A DNA stretch of 64,000 nt from Propionibacteriaceae bacterium (GCA_031285845.1 JAITVK010000013.1:59769-123768); one strand, 5' to 3'; positions 37,704 through 47,279 are shown, numbered from the stretch's first letter. Notes: generated from the sequence alone by a model not told the origin. Translations and numbers: made by a program.

Positions 37704-38687
37704 ATGCACGACCGCTACGATGATATGTACGAGGCCTCGACCAGATATTACGTTCAAGATGAGACGATGGAGTCCATCGCCCGCCACCTTCAGCTATCCC
37801 GCTCTTCCGTCTCACGCTTGCTGGCCGACGCCCGCGCCTCAGGGATGGTTCGCATCACGGTGGAAGCGCCGGAGGGATCCTCATCTCCTGTCGCCCGTAG
37901 CCTGTCCATGATTTTCGGGGTCCACGTCCATGTGGTGACCGTTGGCGAGACCGCGCCGATCACGAGCCGCTTCGAACGTGTCTCCAAGCTGGCCGCCGCC
38001 CTGCTGCGCGATTGCGTCCACGATGGCAACCTCATCGGAGCGGCCTGGGGGGTCACCGTGTCGAACGTCGTGCCCTTCCTGGAGCGGCGACCCTTGCATG
38101 ACGCGACCATCGTTCAGATGAACGGTGGCACTAATATCCGCGATAGCTCAGCTCGACATGTCTCTGGTATACTACAGGCCTTTTCGGCGGCTTTCGATGC
38201 TCGAATCGTCCAGTTTCCTGTGCCGGCTTTCTTCGACTACGCCGAGACCAAGCAGGCGATGTGGCGCGAACGCTCGGTCCAGTTGGTCCTCAACTACCAG
38301 TCGCGGCTCGATGTGGCCGTCTTCGGAATCGGCTCGCTCCACGCTCGGGTGCCGTCCCACGTCTACACCGCCGGGTTCCTCGACCAGCGCGACCTCAAAC
38401 AGCTGCGAACCGAGAACATCGTCGGCGACGTCTGCACCGTCCTGCTGCGCGCCGATGGAACCTACGAGGACATCGAACTCAACCAGCGGGCCTCCGGGCT
38501 GACCCCGGCTGAACTACAGCGCATTCCCCGGCGTATCGGCGTGGTCGGCGATCCGTCGCGCGCCACCGCTGTGCTGGCAGCACTGCGAGCCAAGACCATG
38601 ACCGACCTGGTCTGCGACGACACGACGGCACGGGCCCTGCTCGACCTGGTCGACGGATCCGGGCCAGTACGTCGCCAGCGAGGCTGA
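37704..38687 (+). CDS. SorC/DeoR-type sugar-binding transcriptional regulator, likely of the glycerol genes
   Basis: 327 residues. An N-terminal helix-turn-helix (MESIARHLQLSRSSVSRLLADARASGMV) is followed by a SorC-type sugar-binding domain (GVHVHVVTVGE, GAAWGVTVSNV, VQMNGGTN, AVFGIGSLHA, IVGDVCTVLLRADGTY). ATG 37704 is chosen because GAAGGGA lies just upstream; an in-frame start at 37683 lacks one. It is divergent from glpF. SorC members usually sense phosphorylated sugars, so glycerol 3-phosphate or glycerone phosphate is a reasonable effector, inferred only from position. Confidence 0.88.
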   Translation: MHDRYDDMYEASTRYYVQDETMESIARHLQLSRSSVSRLLADARASGMVRITVEAPEGSSSPVARSLSMIFGVHVHVVTVGETAPITSRFERVSKLAAALLRDCVHDGNLIGAAWGVTVSNVVPFLERRPLHDATIVQMNGGTNIRDSSARHVSGILQAFSAAFDARIVQFPVPAFFDYAETKQAMWRERSVQLVLNYQSRLDVAVFGIGSLHARVPSHVYTAGFLDQRDLKQLRTENIVGDVCTVLLRADGTYEDIELNQRASGLTPAELQRIPRRIGVVGDPSRATAVLAALRAKTMTDLVCDDTTARALLDLVDGSGPVRRQRG

Positions 38688-38715
38688 GAGAAACGACCTC
38701 AGCGCGGCGAGCCGC

Positions 38716-38788
38716 GACCACCCTGGCGACGGGCAGGCTGAACGAGACGACTCCAACGGGAACGGAAGAAGACCACCCTGGCGACGGG
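38716..38788. repeat. 18-base direct repeat pair
   Basis: GACCACCCTGGCGACGGG occurs at 38716-38733 and again at 38771-38788, 55 bases apart, in the gap between the SorC regulator and the converging hydrolase gene. No function is evident. Confidence 0.6.
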
Positions 38789-38803
38789 TCGGTCAAAGCC
38801 AGG

Positions 38804-39466
38804 CTATGCTGGCGACCGGTCAGTGGAGTCATCCAAGAAGTCAGAACAGAAATCCGACACCAACTGAGCCACCAAAGCTGGCGCCGTCTTCACAACGTTC
38901 GGATCCGACCCCGGTGCCAGGCGAACTAGCGCCCCGACCTGATCGGCCAACTCCTGTGCGCTAGCTTTGCCGTGGAGATCGTCGGCCGCGGCGATCGCCA
39001 ACATCGGGGCCTCGACCTTCGACACATCCACACTCAAGTTCGCCTGAATCAGCGCGTCAAGCGCGTCGAGCACGTACTGCTTGCCGACGCCATGGAACAA
39101 AGCGGCCGGGGTGACCTTCGCCAAAGCCCGCTGGCGTTTGATGACTGCTTGACTAGGTAGTATCGGGGTTGAAATCAAGACGACGTGAGCGACCTTGGTC
39201 GGGTAGCGGGCAGCCATGCGTGCGGCGACCAGACCACCCAGCGAGTAACCGACCAAATCTGCCCGTTCGGCGCCACGCGCCTCCATCAGATCGAGCAAAG
39301 ACTCCACCGCTTTGTCCATGTCGAACCCCGACTCTTCACCCGGTTTCAGGCCGGTGAGCCACGGAGCGACCATCGGCTGGTCAGGGTTGATGTGAGTCAC
39401 CACGTCCTGCCACGCGGGCGGAGACTGACCAGGGCCGTGAAGGAAAATCAGCAGGGGAACATCCAT
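38804..39466 (-). CDS. Alpha/beta hydrolase fold protein without an obvious catalytic histidine
   Basis: 220 residues. The oxyanion region is FLHGPGQSPPAWQDV, the nucleophile elbow is VGYSLGGLVAARMA (catalytic Ser), and an acid candidate is in AIAAADDLHGKAS. Where most relatives have a GxGH segment near the C-terminus, this protein reads VRLAPGSDPNVVKTAPALV, with no His. It may be inactive or use another residue. ATG 39466 (MDVPLLIFLHG) is chosen from homology; it has no clear ribosome-binding site. Longer upstream starts would run through a low-quality region towards the divergent SDR gene. Confidence 0.75.
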   Translation of the reverse strand: MDVPLLIFLHGPGQSPPAWQDVVTHINPDQPMVAPWLTGLKPGEESGFDMDKAVESLLDLMEARGAERADLVGYSLGGLVAARMAARYPTKVAHVVLISTPILPSQAVIKRQRALAKVTPAALFHGVGKQYVLDALDALIQANLSVDVSKVEAPMLAIAAADDLHGKASAQELADQVGALVRLAPGSDPNVVKTAPALVAQLVSDFCSDFLDDSTDRSPA

Positions 39467-39640
39467 GGGCGCAATTCTGCCATGTCGATCTTGGAGCCAC
39501 CCGATCCCGCGAGCGCCGAGCGCCATGTTGAGCGGGAAGCCAGGCCGCGGCGGCGTACTCCCGCTCGGGTCGGTGATGGTGCGCCTCCCAGCGCGAAACC
39601 AGAGTAGGCTGAGCCGCAACCGAGATCTGGGGAGGCAACG

Positions 39641-40630
39641 ATGAAACCTTCGGTTTTGTTCATTGGTGGCACTGGCGTCATCAGTTCAGCATGCGTGGCT
39701 GAGGCGGTTGATTTGGGCTTCGATGTCACGGTGCTCAACCGTGGCGAGCGGGCGCGCCTGCGTCCGCTGCCGAAAGGCGTACGAACCCTCACGGCTGACC
39801 TGACCGATGACGACGCGATGCGGAAGGTTCTGGGCCAAGGCTCGTGGGACACGGTGGCCGATTTCTTCTCCTTCAACACCGAGCGCCTGGCACGCAACAT
39901 CGGGCTGCTCGAAGGCCGCGTCGGGCAGTACGTGTTCATCTCGTCAGCGTCGGCGTACGCCAAGCCGGTTCCGAGCCTGCCGATCCTCGACTCCTCGCCC
40001 CTGCGCAACCCCTACTGGCAGTATTCTCGCGATAAAATCGCCTGCGAAGAACTGTTGACTCGGCAGTATCGCGAACATGGCTTCCCAATCACGATCGTGC
40101 GCCCGTCCCACACGTACGACCCGACCATGGTTCCGTTGGAAGGCGGCTGGACCTCGATCGAGCGGATGCGCCAAGGCTGGCCGGTCATCGTCCATGGCGA
40201 CGGCACGAGCTTGTGGACGCTGACCTTCAACACCGACTTCGCCTACATGTTCGCCGGGTTGTTGGCGAATCCCTGCGCGATCGGCGAGGCGTACACGATC
40301 ACTGGCGACGAATTCTTGACCTGGGACGCCATCGTGATGGATCTTGCCCGCGCGGCCGGGGTGTCCAAGCCTGACATCGTCCACGTCGCCTCAGACACGA
40401 TCGCGCGCGAACTGCCCGAGATTGGCCCGGGATTGCTTGGCGACAAGTCCCATTCGGTCATTTTCGACTGCTCGAAGGTACGGGCGCTGCGCCCTGGCTT
40501 CGCTCAAAAGGTCATGTTCGCCGAAGGCGCTCGCCGGATCGTGGACTTCTACGACGCGCACCCGGATCTGAAAGTGATCGATGACCAGCTGAACACGGGA
40601 TTCGATCGATTGGCGAAGTCCAACCGGTGA
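39641..40630 (+). CDS. NAD-dependent epimerase/dehydratase family (extended SDR)
   Basis: 329 residues. The nucleotide-binding loop is LFIGGTGVISSACV, slightly off the usual GxxGxxG. The active-site Ser lies in VFISSASAYAK and the Tyr-Lys pair in YSRDK. TIVRPSHTY is typical of extended SDRs. The sequence resembles plant-type and actinobacterial isoflavone-reductase-like epimerases; the substrate is unknown. GGGGAGG precedes the ATG and TAGGCT at 39605-39610 is a -10 candidate. The stop overlaps the GTG of the aminotransferase, so the two are coupled. Confidence 0.85.
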   Translation: MKPSVLFIGGTGVISSACVAEAVDLGFDVTVLNRGERARLRPLPKGVRTLTADLTDDDAMRKVLGQGSWDTVADFFSFNTERLARNIGLLEGRVGQYVFISSASAYAKPVPSLPILDSSPLRNPYWQYSRDKIACEELLTRQYREHGFPITIVRPSHTYDPTMVPLEGGWTSIERMRQGWPVIVHGDGTSLWTLTFNTDFAYMFAGLLANPCAIGEAYTITGDEFLTWDAIVMDLARAAGVSKPDIVHVASDTIARELPEIGPGLLGDKSHSVIFDCSKVRALRPGFAQKVMFAEGARRIVDFYDAHPDLKVIDDQLNTGFDRLAKSNR

Positions 40631-41883
40631 GGTCTGTCCTGTCTGGGCGGGCACGCCCGCTTGCTCCGAACGCCATCACGACTGTGCGCGAGCAGATGAT
40701 CACCGCGGGTGTGGAGTTGACCGATCTGACCGACACCAACCCGACGCGCCACCACCTGTTCGACTCGCGGATTTCCGAAGTCGTCTCGCGCCACGCGCTT
40801 CAAGCCAACCGCTATGAGCCGACGCCACGCGGACCGTGGCCCGCTCGAGCCGCGTTGGCCGACCGTTTCGGCGGCGACCCGCAGGACTATTGGTTGACCG
40901 CCTCGACCTCGGAAGCCTACGGCTGGCTGTTCGCCCTGCTGAGCGATCCCGGTCAGGCCGTCGCGATCCCCAGTCCTGGGTATCCGTTGCTGGAGCCTTT
41001 GGCACGCTGGCAATCGATTCGTACCATGTCTTACCGTACGTTGTACGCACATCCGAGCGGCTGGGAGTTGGATCGCGACGACCTCGAACGGGTGGTGTCC
41101 GATCCCGCGACTACCGCGGTGGTCGCGGTCAACCCGAACAATCCGACCGGGGCCTATGTCGAGAATTCCTTGGTCGAGGTGGCCAGCGCCGCCGAGCTGC
41201 CGATCATCGCCGACGAGGTCTTCTTCTCGTACGCCCTGCCGAGTTCGTCCACGTCGCTGGGTTCGTCCGCGCTGCCGAACCCAGCCAACGATCGCGGCGG
41301 CTCGCGCCAGCCCACGACCCACCAGCGCATCGCGGGAACCACGACCACCCTCACCTTCGGGTTGGACGGTTTGTCCAAACTGTTGGCGGCCCCGCAGCTC
41401 AAACTCGGTTGGATCCGGCTGTCGGGACCCCAGGCTGAGACCAAGGTGGCCGCCCGTGCGCTCGACCAGATCGCCGACTCGTACCTCAGCGTCAACGCGC
41501 CGGTCGCCCTGGCTTTGCCCGAACTGCTCGGCCTGGCCGACGACTGTGTCGCCATGGTGACGCGCCGCCTGACGACGAACCTCGCCACAGCCCAGCAATC
41601 CTTCGGCGACTATCGAATCCGTACGACGCACGGCGGATGGATGATGTTGCTCGACGTGCCCCCGATCATGGATCCGGACGCGCTGGTGATCGCCTTGATG
41701 AGTCGCGCCGCGCTGAGTGTTCATCCTGGGTATTTCTATGACCTGCCCGACACGACTTTGGCGATCAGCCTGCTGCCCGAGCCGGGGGTCTTCGAGGAAT
41801 CCTGCCGACGGTTGTCAGCCGCATTGACTGTTCTGGCCGACGAGGTCACGGCTTCGGCAGGTGCAGCCGGCGGGACGGTGTGA
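40627..41883 (+). CDS. Class I/II PLP-dependent aminotransferase with an inserted loop
   Basis: 418 residues. Fold-type I motifs: AVAIPSPGYPLLEPL, AVNPNNPTGAY (PLP-phosphate region), IIADEVFFSYAL (PLP ring-binding Asp) and GLDGLSKLLAAPQLKLGW with the Schiff-base Lys251. Between SYAL and TLTFGLDGLSK lies an extra Ser/Pro/Asn-rich segment (about 206-235). The start is GTG 40627, overlapping the SDR stop as GTGA. Substrate unknown; the SDR and aminotransferase together could make an amino sugar or another amino-modified product, but that is a guess. Confidence 0.88.
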   Translation: MRSVLSGRARPLAPNAITTVREQMITAGVELTDLTDTNPTRHHLFDSRISEVVSRHALQANRYEPTPRGPWPARAALADRFGGDPQDYWLTASTSEAYGWLFALLSDPGQAVAIPSPGYPLLEPLARWQSIRTMSYRTLYAHPSGWELDRDDLERVVSDPATTAVVAVNPNNPTGAYVENSLVEVASAAELPIIADEVFFSYALPSSSTSLGSSALPNPANDRGGSRQPTTHQRIAGTTTTLTFGLDGLSKLLAAPQLKLGWIRLSGPQAETKVAARALDQIADSYLSVNAPVALALPELLGLADDCVAMVTRRLTTNLATAQQSFGDYRIRTTHGGWMMLLDVPPIMDPDALVIALMSRAALSVHPGYFYDLPDTTLAISLLPEPGVFEESCRRLSAALTVLADEVTASAGAAGGTV

Positions 41884-42058
41884 GCCGTCAGGGTGGGCGC
41901 GGCAGTCGGTCCGGTCTAGCTCGAACGTCTGGGCGGAGGCGCCTCACCCGGCGACCTCGCTCAAACGTCTGGGCACCGTCAGTAGAATGACAATCGTCGC
42001 TCACCCTTCATCGGTTGGGGATCCATCATCCGCCAGCCTCACAGCAGGAGTACCCCGT

Positions 42059-42943
42059 ATGACGTTGACCAGCAACATCACTGACACGGCTCTGATCTTT
42101 GAAGGCGGGGGGATGCGCGCCTCGTACACCGCTGCCGTCGTCGCCACGCTCCTAGACGCGGGGCTGTATTTCGACTACGTCGCTGGCATCTCAGCCGGTA
42201 GTTCCAACACGGCCAACTATCTGGCCCGCGACGCCAAGCGAGCCAAACTCAGCTTCGTCGACTTCGCAGACGACCCGCGCTTCGGGTCATGGAAGACCTG
42301 GATTCAGGGCAAGGGACTGTTCAACGCGCACTACATCTATGAGGAGACCTGCTTGCCCGGTGGGCCACTGCCGTACGCCTTCGACACCTTCGCCGCGAAT
42401 CCGGCGCGACTTCGTATCGGAGCTTTCGACATGGACTCTGGTCGTACGATCTACTGGTCGCGCTCTGACATGGCCAGACCAGCCGATCTGATGCGACGAG
42501 TCCGCGCCTCGTCGACGATGCCGATCATCATGCCGCCGGTGACCATCGACTCACGAACGTACGTCGACGGGGCGATCGGTCAGGGCGGAGGAATTCCGCT
42601 GTCGATCGCGCAAGCCGACGGGTTCCGTCGATTCTTCGTCGTCTTGACGCGAGATCGCCACTACATCAAACCCCCGACCAAAGCGGACGGGTTCTTCCGG
42701 GCATATTACCGTCGCCATCCGAGCGTGGCCGAGGGAATCGCTGACCGCCCGAGGCAGTACAACGCCACCCGTGAGGAGTTGTTGGACCTGGAGCGTGAGG
42801 GCAGGGCGTACCTTTTCTTCCCCGAACACATGACGGTCAGCAACCGCACCCACGATGTGGCGGCGTTGCAGGCTTCGTACGACGCAGGCCTGGCTCAATC
42901 GCGGAGAGAATTGCCGCGGTGGCAGGATTTCCTCGGTTTGTGA
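42059..42943 (+). CDS. Patatin-like phospholipase
   Basis: 294 residues. Patatin elements: FEGGGMRASYTAAV (oxyanion loop), GISAGSSN (nucleophile Ser in GxSxG) and the catalytic Asp in VDGAIGQGG. It is similar in layout to bacterial YjjU-type proteins, which are intracellular Ser/Asp-dyad lipid hydrolases. ATG 42059 (MTLTSNIT) is chosen for AGGAG eight bases upstream. The frame extends upstream without a supported start. A TAGAAT box near 41982 could be its promoter. Confidence 0.9.
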   Translation: MTLTSNITDTALIFEGGGMRASYTAAVVATLLDAGLYFDYVAGISAGSSNTANYLARDAKRAKLSFVDFADDPRFGSWKTWIQGKGLFNAHYIYEETCLPGGPLPYAFDTFAANPARLRIGAFDMDSGRTIYWSRSDMARPADLMRRVRASSTMPIIMPPVTIDSRTYVDGAIGQGGGIPLSIAQADGFRRFFVVLTRDRHYIKPPTKADGFFRAYYRRHPSVAEGIADRPRQYNATREELLDLEREGRAYLFFPEHMTVSNRTHDVAALQASYDAGLAQSRRELPRWQDFLGL

Positions 42944-43012
42944 AACATGTTCCAGTTGGGGCGCGGGAGGCGGCTCGACGCGGGCGTGCGACTGACAGGA
43001 TCGGCCCGGGAG

Positions 43013-43018
43013 TATTCT
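43013..43018 (+). promoter_or_regulatory. Likely -10 box of the SpoU methyltransferase gene, leaderless arrangement
   Basis: TATTCT is followed by seven bases and the ATG at 43026, with no ribosome-binding site. This is the same spacing as at menB, ispH and the PASTA lipoprotein. Confidence 0.45.
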
Positions 43019-43025
43019 TCACACC

Positions 43026-43898
43026 ATGACATCGCCCGTGATCTTGGAAGGCCTTCACGCCTTGAAGCATGCAACACGTTTCAACGCCCGCGTGACGGCG
43101 ATCATGACTGACGACCTCGACAAAGCGCTGGCCGCGACAGAGAACATTGATCCAACTCTCGGAGAAATGCTCCGACGATCGGCACAAGTAGTTTCACGCC
43201 AGGAGTTTCGCGAGCGCGTCTCACAACCGGTTCCCACCCATGTCTTGGCCTACGCCGAGCGGCCACAGTGGACGCTGGAGCAAGGGTTGCCGACCGCCAG
43301 TCGGCCCACGATCCTGCTCGACGATCCCCGAAATTCGGGCAACATCGGAGCCGTCATCCGAGTCGGCGCGGCTTGCGACGCCGCGGGGGTGCTGATCCGG
43401 GGCAGTGACGACCCTTTCAATCCGATGACGACCCGAGGAGCGGCCGGGTTGCAGTGGGCCATCCCGGTGTGGGGGTCCCAGACCCTGTTGGAGCAGCTGC
43501 CGCGCAGCGCTTCCCGAAACATCGGCTCTGACGGCCTGGCCGGAGCCGTCGACTCAGTCGCACCGGCCGGACCGGCTTCGGTGACCCCAGTCCCAGCGCC
43601 CTCAACCACGGCGGCCCCGGCCCCGCTGCTCGTCGGATTGGACGCCGACGGCGAACTGTTCGACCCCTCGCAGTTCCTCGGCCCGACCATTTTCGCCTTC
43701 GGATCCGAGCGCGTCGGTCTGTCCGCCGCCGTCCGCGACCGCTGTGACCGCGTCGTCGCCTTGCCGATGCGGCCACACGTGTCGAGCCTCAATCTTGCCA
43801 CCTGCGTGGCCGCGACCCTGTACCTGCGTCAGTACGCCGCCCGTGCCCTCGCTCAGTCGGCTGACGCTCGGCTGTCGACGCCGACCGAGAAGGACTGA
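43026..43898 (+). CDS. TrmH/SpoU family RNA 2'-O-methyltransferase with inserted loop
   Basis: 290 residues. A SpoU-type knotted methyltransferase: motif 1 DDPRNSGNIGAVIR, motif 2 FAFGSERVGLS and motif 3 VALPMRPHVSSLNLATCVAATLYL. An N-terminal substrate-binding region precedes it. Between motifs 1 and 2 about 40 residues (161-200) are Ala/Pro/Thr-rich and absent from ordinary homologues. Target RNA unknown (tRNA or 23S rRNA). It follows patatin by 82 bases with its own -10 candidate. Confidence 0.9.
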   Translation: MTSPVILEGLHALKHATRFNARVTAIMTDDLDKALAATENIDPTLGEMLRRSAQVVSRQEFRERVSQPVPTHVLAYAERPQWTLEQGLPTASRPTILLDDPRNSGNIGAVIRVGAACDAAGVLIRGSDDPFNPMTTRGAAGLQWAIPVWGSQTLLEQLPRSASRNIGSDGLAGAVDSVAPAGPASVTPVPAPSTTAAPAPLLVGLDADGELFDPSQFLGPTIFAFGSERVGLSAAVRDRCDRVVALPMRPHVSSLNLATCVAATLYLRQYAARALAQSADARLSTPTEKD

Positions 43899-44123
43899 CC
43901 TCACACTGCGCGACCGTGACCGCCCTCGCGATTGACGGCGCGGGAAAGCCCCTGCGGACATACCCCGTGCAAACTTCGTCTGATGCCTGGTCAGTCCATC
44001 GCGCGAGCCCGCGCCTCACGCCGCCCAGCCGTCGCCGACCTGGCTGAGCCCAAAACGTCTGGTCACCCGCTACCCCACAGGGCGACCACTCAGCCCCAGA
44101 CCGCTGCGATCCGGGGTCCATGA

Positions 44124-46205
44124 TCAGACCGCCGCCGTGGACCCGACCGCCGAATCGAACCGCGTCATGATCGACGCGTTGAGGTCGCACAGGAACTGGC
44201 GATCGACCTTGATGACCGCCCGATCATAGGTCAGCAGGCCGTTGATCTCATCTTCGACGTCACTGACTTGGGTGTAAACGATCGCGGCCAGGCCCCAATC
44301 GATCTGGGCCAGCACATCGCGCTCGTACAACCTGGTCAGCGCGCGTTCCAGATCGGACTCGCGCTGAAACACCTTGTAGCCGAATTCACGGTCGCTGACG
44401 GTGTGGCCACGGTACGACAAGCTGTAACCGCCGAACTCGGTCAGAGCCAGGACCCGAGGGATCAAGGATCGAACTGAGATCCCCGGTTCGCCGCTCGAAC
44501 CCCCCGCACTGCGGTTCACAGTCCCGACGTTTCGGCTGACGGGCCCCTGCTCAGCTCCAGCCTGCCCGAACGAGCGCGCACAGTGTCCACCGGCCCGATC
44601 AAATCGGGGACGGAACCGTTTGAAGTAGACATGATGGGAGTCGAAGTCGCCGGCCCCCTGGTCGAAGTAGCCGCTGGCATGATCGATCAGTCGAGTCGGA
44701 TCCGCGGCGCGCAGTCGGCGCGTCACTTCGGCGGCGTCGAACTGCCCCCAGCCTTCGTTGAACGGCACCCAGACACAGAGGCCGACCACGTCGCGCAACA
44801 GCTCGACTGTGGCGGCCATGTCGCGCAGGAACACCTCCCGCCCGCGCTGCGATCCACGCCCATGAGTCTGATATCGACACTGCCCGTCACCGAGGTTGAC
44901 GCCGAGCCATCCGGCGCCCTGGATGACCCACGGTTTGTACGGACCACCGCCGGAGACGAGATCCTGCCAGACCAACAACCCGAGCCGGTCACAGTGGTGA
45001 TACCATCGCAGTGGTTCGATCTTGATGTGCTTGCGCACCATGTTGAAGCCGAGCGACTTCAGGGTCTGAAGCTCCCACACCATGGCGTCGTCATCGGGCG
45101 CAGTGTAAAGGCCGTCACTCCAATACCCCTGGTCAAGCAGGCCATTGTGGAAGATCGGCACGCCGTTGAGTGTGAGGCATGGCTCGCCCGTACGACTCAT
45201 GGTGACCCCGAATTGACGCATGCCGACGTAGCTGGTGACACGGTCGTCACCGGCCGTCACCTGGATCGTGTAGAGGTACGGGTCGTCTGGGCTCCAGTGG
45301 CGACTGCGCCCCATCGGCAGGCGGACCCGGTTGTCGACCAGTTCGCCGCTGACGAGGATCTGGTCGCCATCGAGCACGTCGACCCAGCCGCGCAGTGTCT
45401 CGCCAGGCGACGATGGAACCACCGTCACTTGAACGGCATCGCCCACGCCCTGAATGTCCTCCACTGCGCTCACCGGATCGTCCTTCGCCGTCCCGACGCC
45501 CGGATCGTGGCTCCCCGCACCCAATGTCGGTTCGATCCGCAACGCCGCGACGTACGTGCGCGGGACAACCTCGCACCACACGGTCTGCCAAATCCCCGAC
45601 TGTGGGGTGTACCAAATTCCGCCTCGATCCAGTTTCTGCTTACCGTAGGCCTGATCGCCCCTGTCGGAGTCGTCGCGGACCGCCACATCGATCCGGTTGA
45701 CGCCTTCGCGCTGAGCTGCGCTGACGTCGAGGCTGAACGGCCAATAGCCGCCCTCATGGCCTCCGACCGAGGCGCCGTTGACCCAGACCTGGCAGCACTG
45801 GTCGACCGCGCCGAAGTTCAACAGTCGCCGCTGATCATCGGGCAACGCCTCCCACGTCACTTCGCGGTGATACCACAGCGTCTGACCGGGCAGGAGACAT
45901 CGTCCAACTTCAGACAGAGCAGATTCAGGTGAGAACGGCACGACGATCTCACCGTCCCAGTCTCCTGGTGGCGCATATTCCGTACGTTGTACGGCGTCAG
46001 CGCCACTCCGCCCAGCGCCACCGGATCCGTCCACTCCCGTGTCACCGTGCGCCTGAATCGCGTACTGCCACACTCCATTCAGACACTGCCACTCGTCGCG
46101 TCGCAACTGCGGTCGCGGATAGTCGTTGAGCGGGCACGTACGATCCACCTGCCGTCCCCAGCGCGTGAGCAAAGTGCGCAGCGTGCTGCCCTCATCGGTC
46201 GTCAT
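44124..46205 (-). CDS. Glycoside hydrolase family 2 protein
   Basis: 693 residues. An N-terminal jelly-roll sugar-binding domain (WYHREVTWEALP, GAVDQCCQVWVNGASVGGHEGGY), an immunoglobulin-like middle and a TIM barrel: GFNMVRKHIKIEP, acid/base Glu484 in VPFNEGWGQFD, and nucleophile Glu590 in ALTEFGGYSLSY. There is no signal peptide, so it acts inside the cell on imported sugars. Several Gly/Ser-rich insertions are visible (about 55-72, 229-256, 545-578). ATG 46205 has GGAGGG close upstream. Specificity (beta-galactosidase, mannosidase, glucuronidase or other) is not readable. It follows DUF2804 and MFS genes in one strand. Confidence 0.9.
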   Translation of the reverse strand: MTTDEGSTLRTLLTRWGRQVDRTCPLNDYPRPQLRRDEWQCLNGVWQYAIQAHGDTGVDGSGGAGRSGADAVQRTEYAPPGDWDGEIVVPFSPESALSEVGRCLLPGQTLWYHREVTWEALPDDQRRLLNFGAVDQCCQVWVNGASVGGHEGGYWPFSLDVSAAQREGVNRIDVAVRDDSDRGDQAYGKQKLDRGGIWYTPQSGIWQTVWCEVVPRTYVAALRIEPTLGAGSHDPGVGTAKDDPVSAVEDIQGVGDAVQVTVVPSSPGETLRGWVDVLDGDQILVSGELVDNRVRLPMGRSRHWSPDDPYLYTIQVTAGDDRVTSYVGMRQFGVTMSRTGEPCLTLNGVPIFHNGLLDQGYWSDGLYTAPDDDAMVWELQTLKSLGFNMVRKHIKIEPLRWYHHCDRLGLLVWQDLVSGGGPYKPWVIQGAGWLGVNLGDGQCRYQTHGRGSQRGREVFLRDMAATVELLRDVVGLCVWVPFNEGWGQFDAAEVTRRLRAADPTRLIDHASGYFDQGAGDFDSHHVYFKRFRPRFDRAGGHCARSFGQAGAEQGPVSRNVGTVNRSAGGSSGEPGISVRSLIPRVLALTEFGGYSLSYRGHTVSDREFGYKVFQRESDLERALTRLYERDVLAQIDWGLAAIVYTQVSDVEDEINGLLTYDRAVIKVDRQFLCDLNASIMTRFDSAVGSTAAV

Positions 46206-46265
46206 GACCCTCCATCCTTCCACCGGCCCGACCCCAGGGATGACCCGGCGACGACGGGTCGAGAC

Positions 46266-47279
46266 TCACCACGTGTTGACAGCATGCTCGCAAAAGGCGA
46301 ACACGTCCCGAATCTGAACCTCCCGACCATCCGACAAGCGCACATGCCCCGAGAACAACCCGTGAACCTGGTGAATGCTCTTTCTCAGAACAGCCACATC
46401 GACCGTCGTGTAGTAGTCGTACGTCGGGGTCATCGTCAGATCGAAAGCGCCGTCCTCGGTCGAGAAGCGCCACGGAGCCAGATAGTCCTCGACGTCCCGA
46501 TCAACCTGCAATTGCCCGAGCTTGTGAGCCACACCGTTGAAGAAGAACATATTCTCCGACGCCAACCGTAGATCACCGAAGCCCCAACCGATGTTGAACC
46601 CAAAACGATCCTGACCGATCATGGCAGCACCCATGCCCCAGAACCATTCCTGATGCAAAGGCCACACGCCACGGCCCCAATCCATGATCGCCGTGTGATC
46701 ACCACTCGGCTCCAATTCGAAACGCAGATCACCGAAGTGGATATGACCGGTGACACCGAAGAAGACAGCCTTGCAGTTCAGATAGAACTGGGTCGGTTTG
46801 TCGAACGGGGTCGCGATGACCATCTCGTCATCGCCGCGGCGCGGCAACACAAGGTCGATGTCCACCTCGCCATCGTGCGCGTCCAAAGTCAAGTGGCGCT
46901 CCTTGTCAGTCACGTCGTACGCCATCTCGTAATCTCGACGGCTGATCAGAATCTCACTGGGACGATCAGGGTTGGTCGGCATCTTCAGCCGTCTCAGCGG
47001 CAGCGGCTCCATCTTGGCGAACTCGCGAACCTCACCACTGACTGTGTCGATCAGCGTGGCGGCGAACTGCGCGACGTACGACACCTGACCGATGACCATC
47101 TGGAGGACGTGACGTCCCACTGTCAGTTGGTAGTAATCCCACTCTTTGAGCGCCAACGGCCGCCCAGCGACCGCGTCGCGGTTGTAGACCCAGAACATCT
47201 TGCGCGCCCAGCCTGGGTAGAGGATGTTTCCATGTTTGCCCAGCAAGGGCACTAGTGTGGTGATCTCTCGTTGGATCAT
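46266..47279 (-). CDS. DUF2804 family protein
   Basis: 337 residues, soluble, matching the DUF2804 family: an N-terminal ITTLVPLLGKHGNILYPGWARKM, a conserved KEWDYYQ segment, and a C-terminal beta-rich half with MDWGRGVWP, EWFWGMGAA and GWGFGDL. Members resemble lipocalin-like or enzyme folds; function is unknown. The start overlaps the MFS stop by four bases and GH2 follows, so a role in handling the imported glycoside is likely by context. Confidence 0.87.
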   Translation of the reverse strand: MIQREITTLVPLLGKHGNILYPGWARKMFWVYNRDAVAGRPLALKEWDYYQLTVGRHVLQMVIGQVSYVAQFAATLIDTVSGEVREFAKMEPLPLRRLKMPTNPDRPSEILISRRDYEMAYDVTDKERHLTLDAHDGEVDIDLVLPRRGDDEMVIATPFDKPTQFYLNCKAVFFGVTGHIHFGDLRFELEPSGDHTAIMDWGRGVWPLHQEWFWGMGAAMIGQDRFGFNIGWGFGDLRLASENMFFFNGVAHKLGQLQVDRDVEDYLAPWRFSTEDGAFDLTMTPTYDYYTTVDVAVLRKSIHQVHGLFSGHVRLSDGREVQIRDVFAFCEHAVNTW

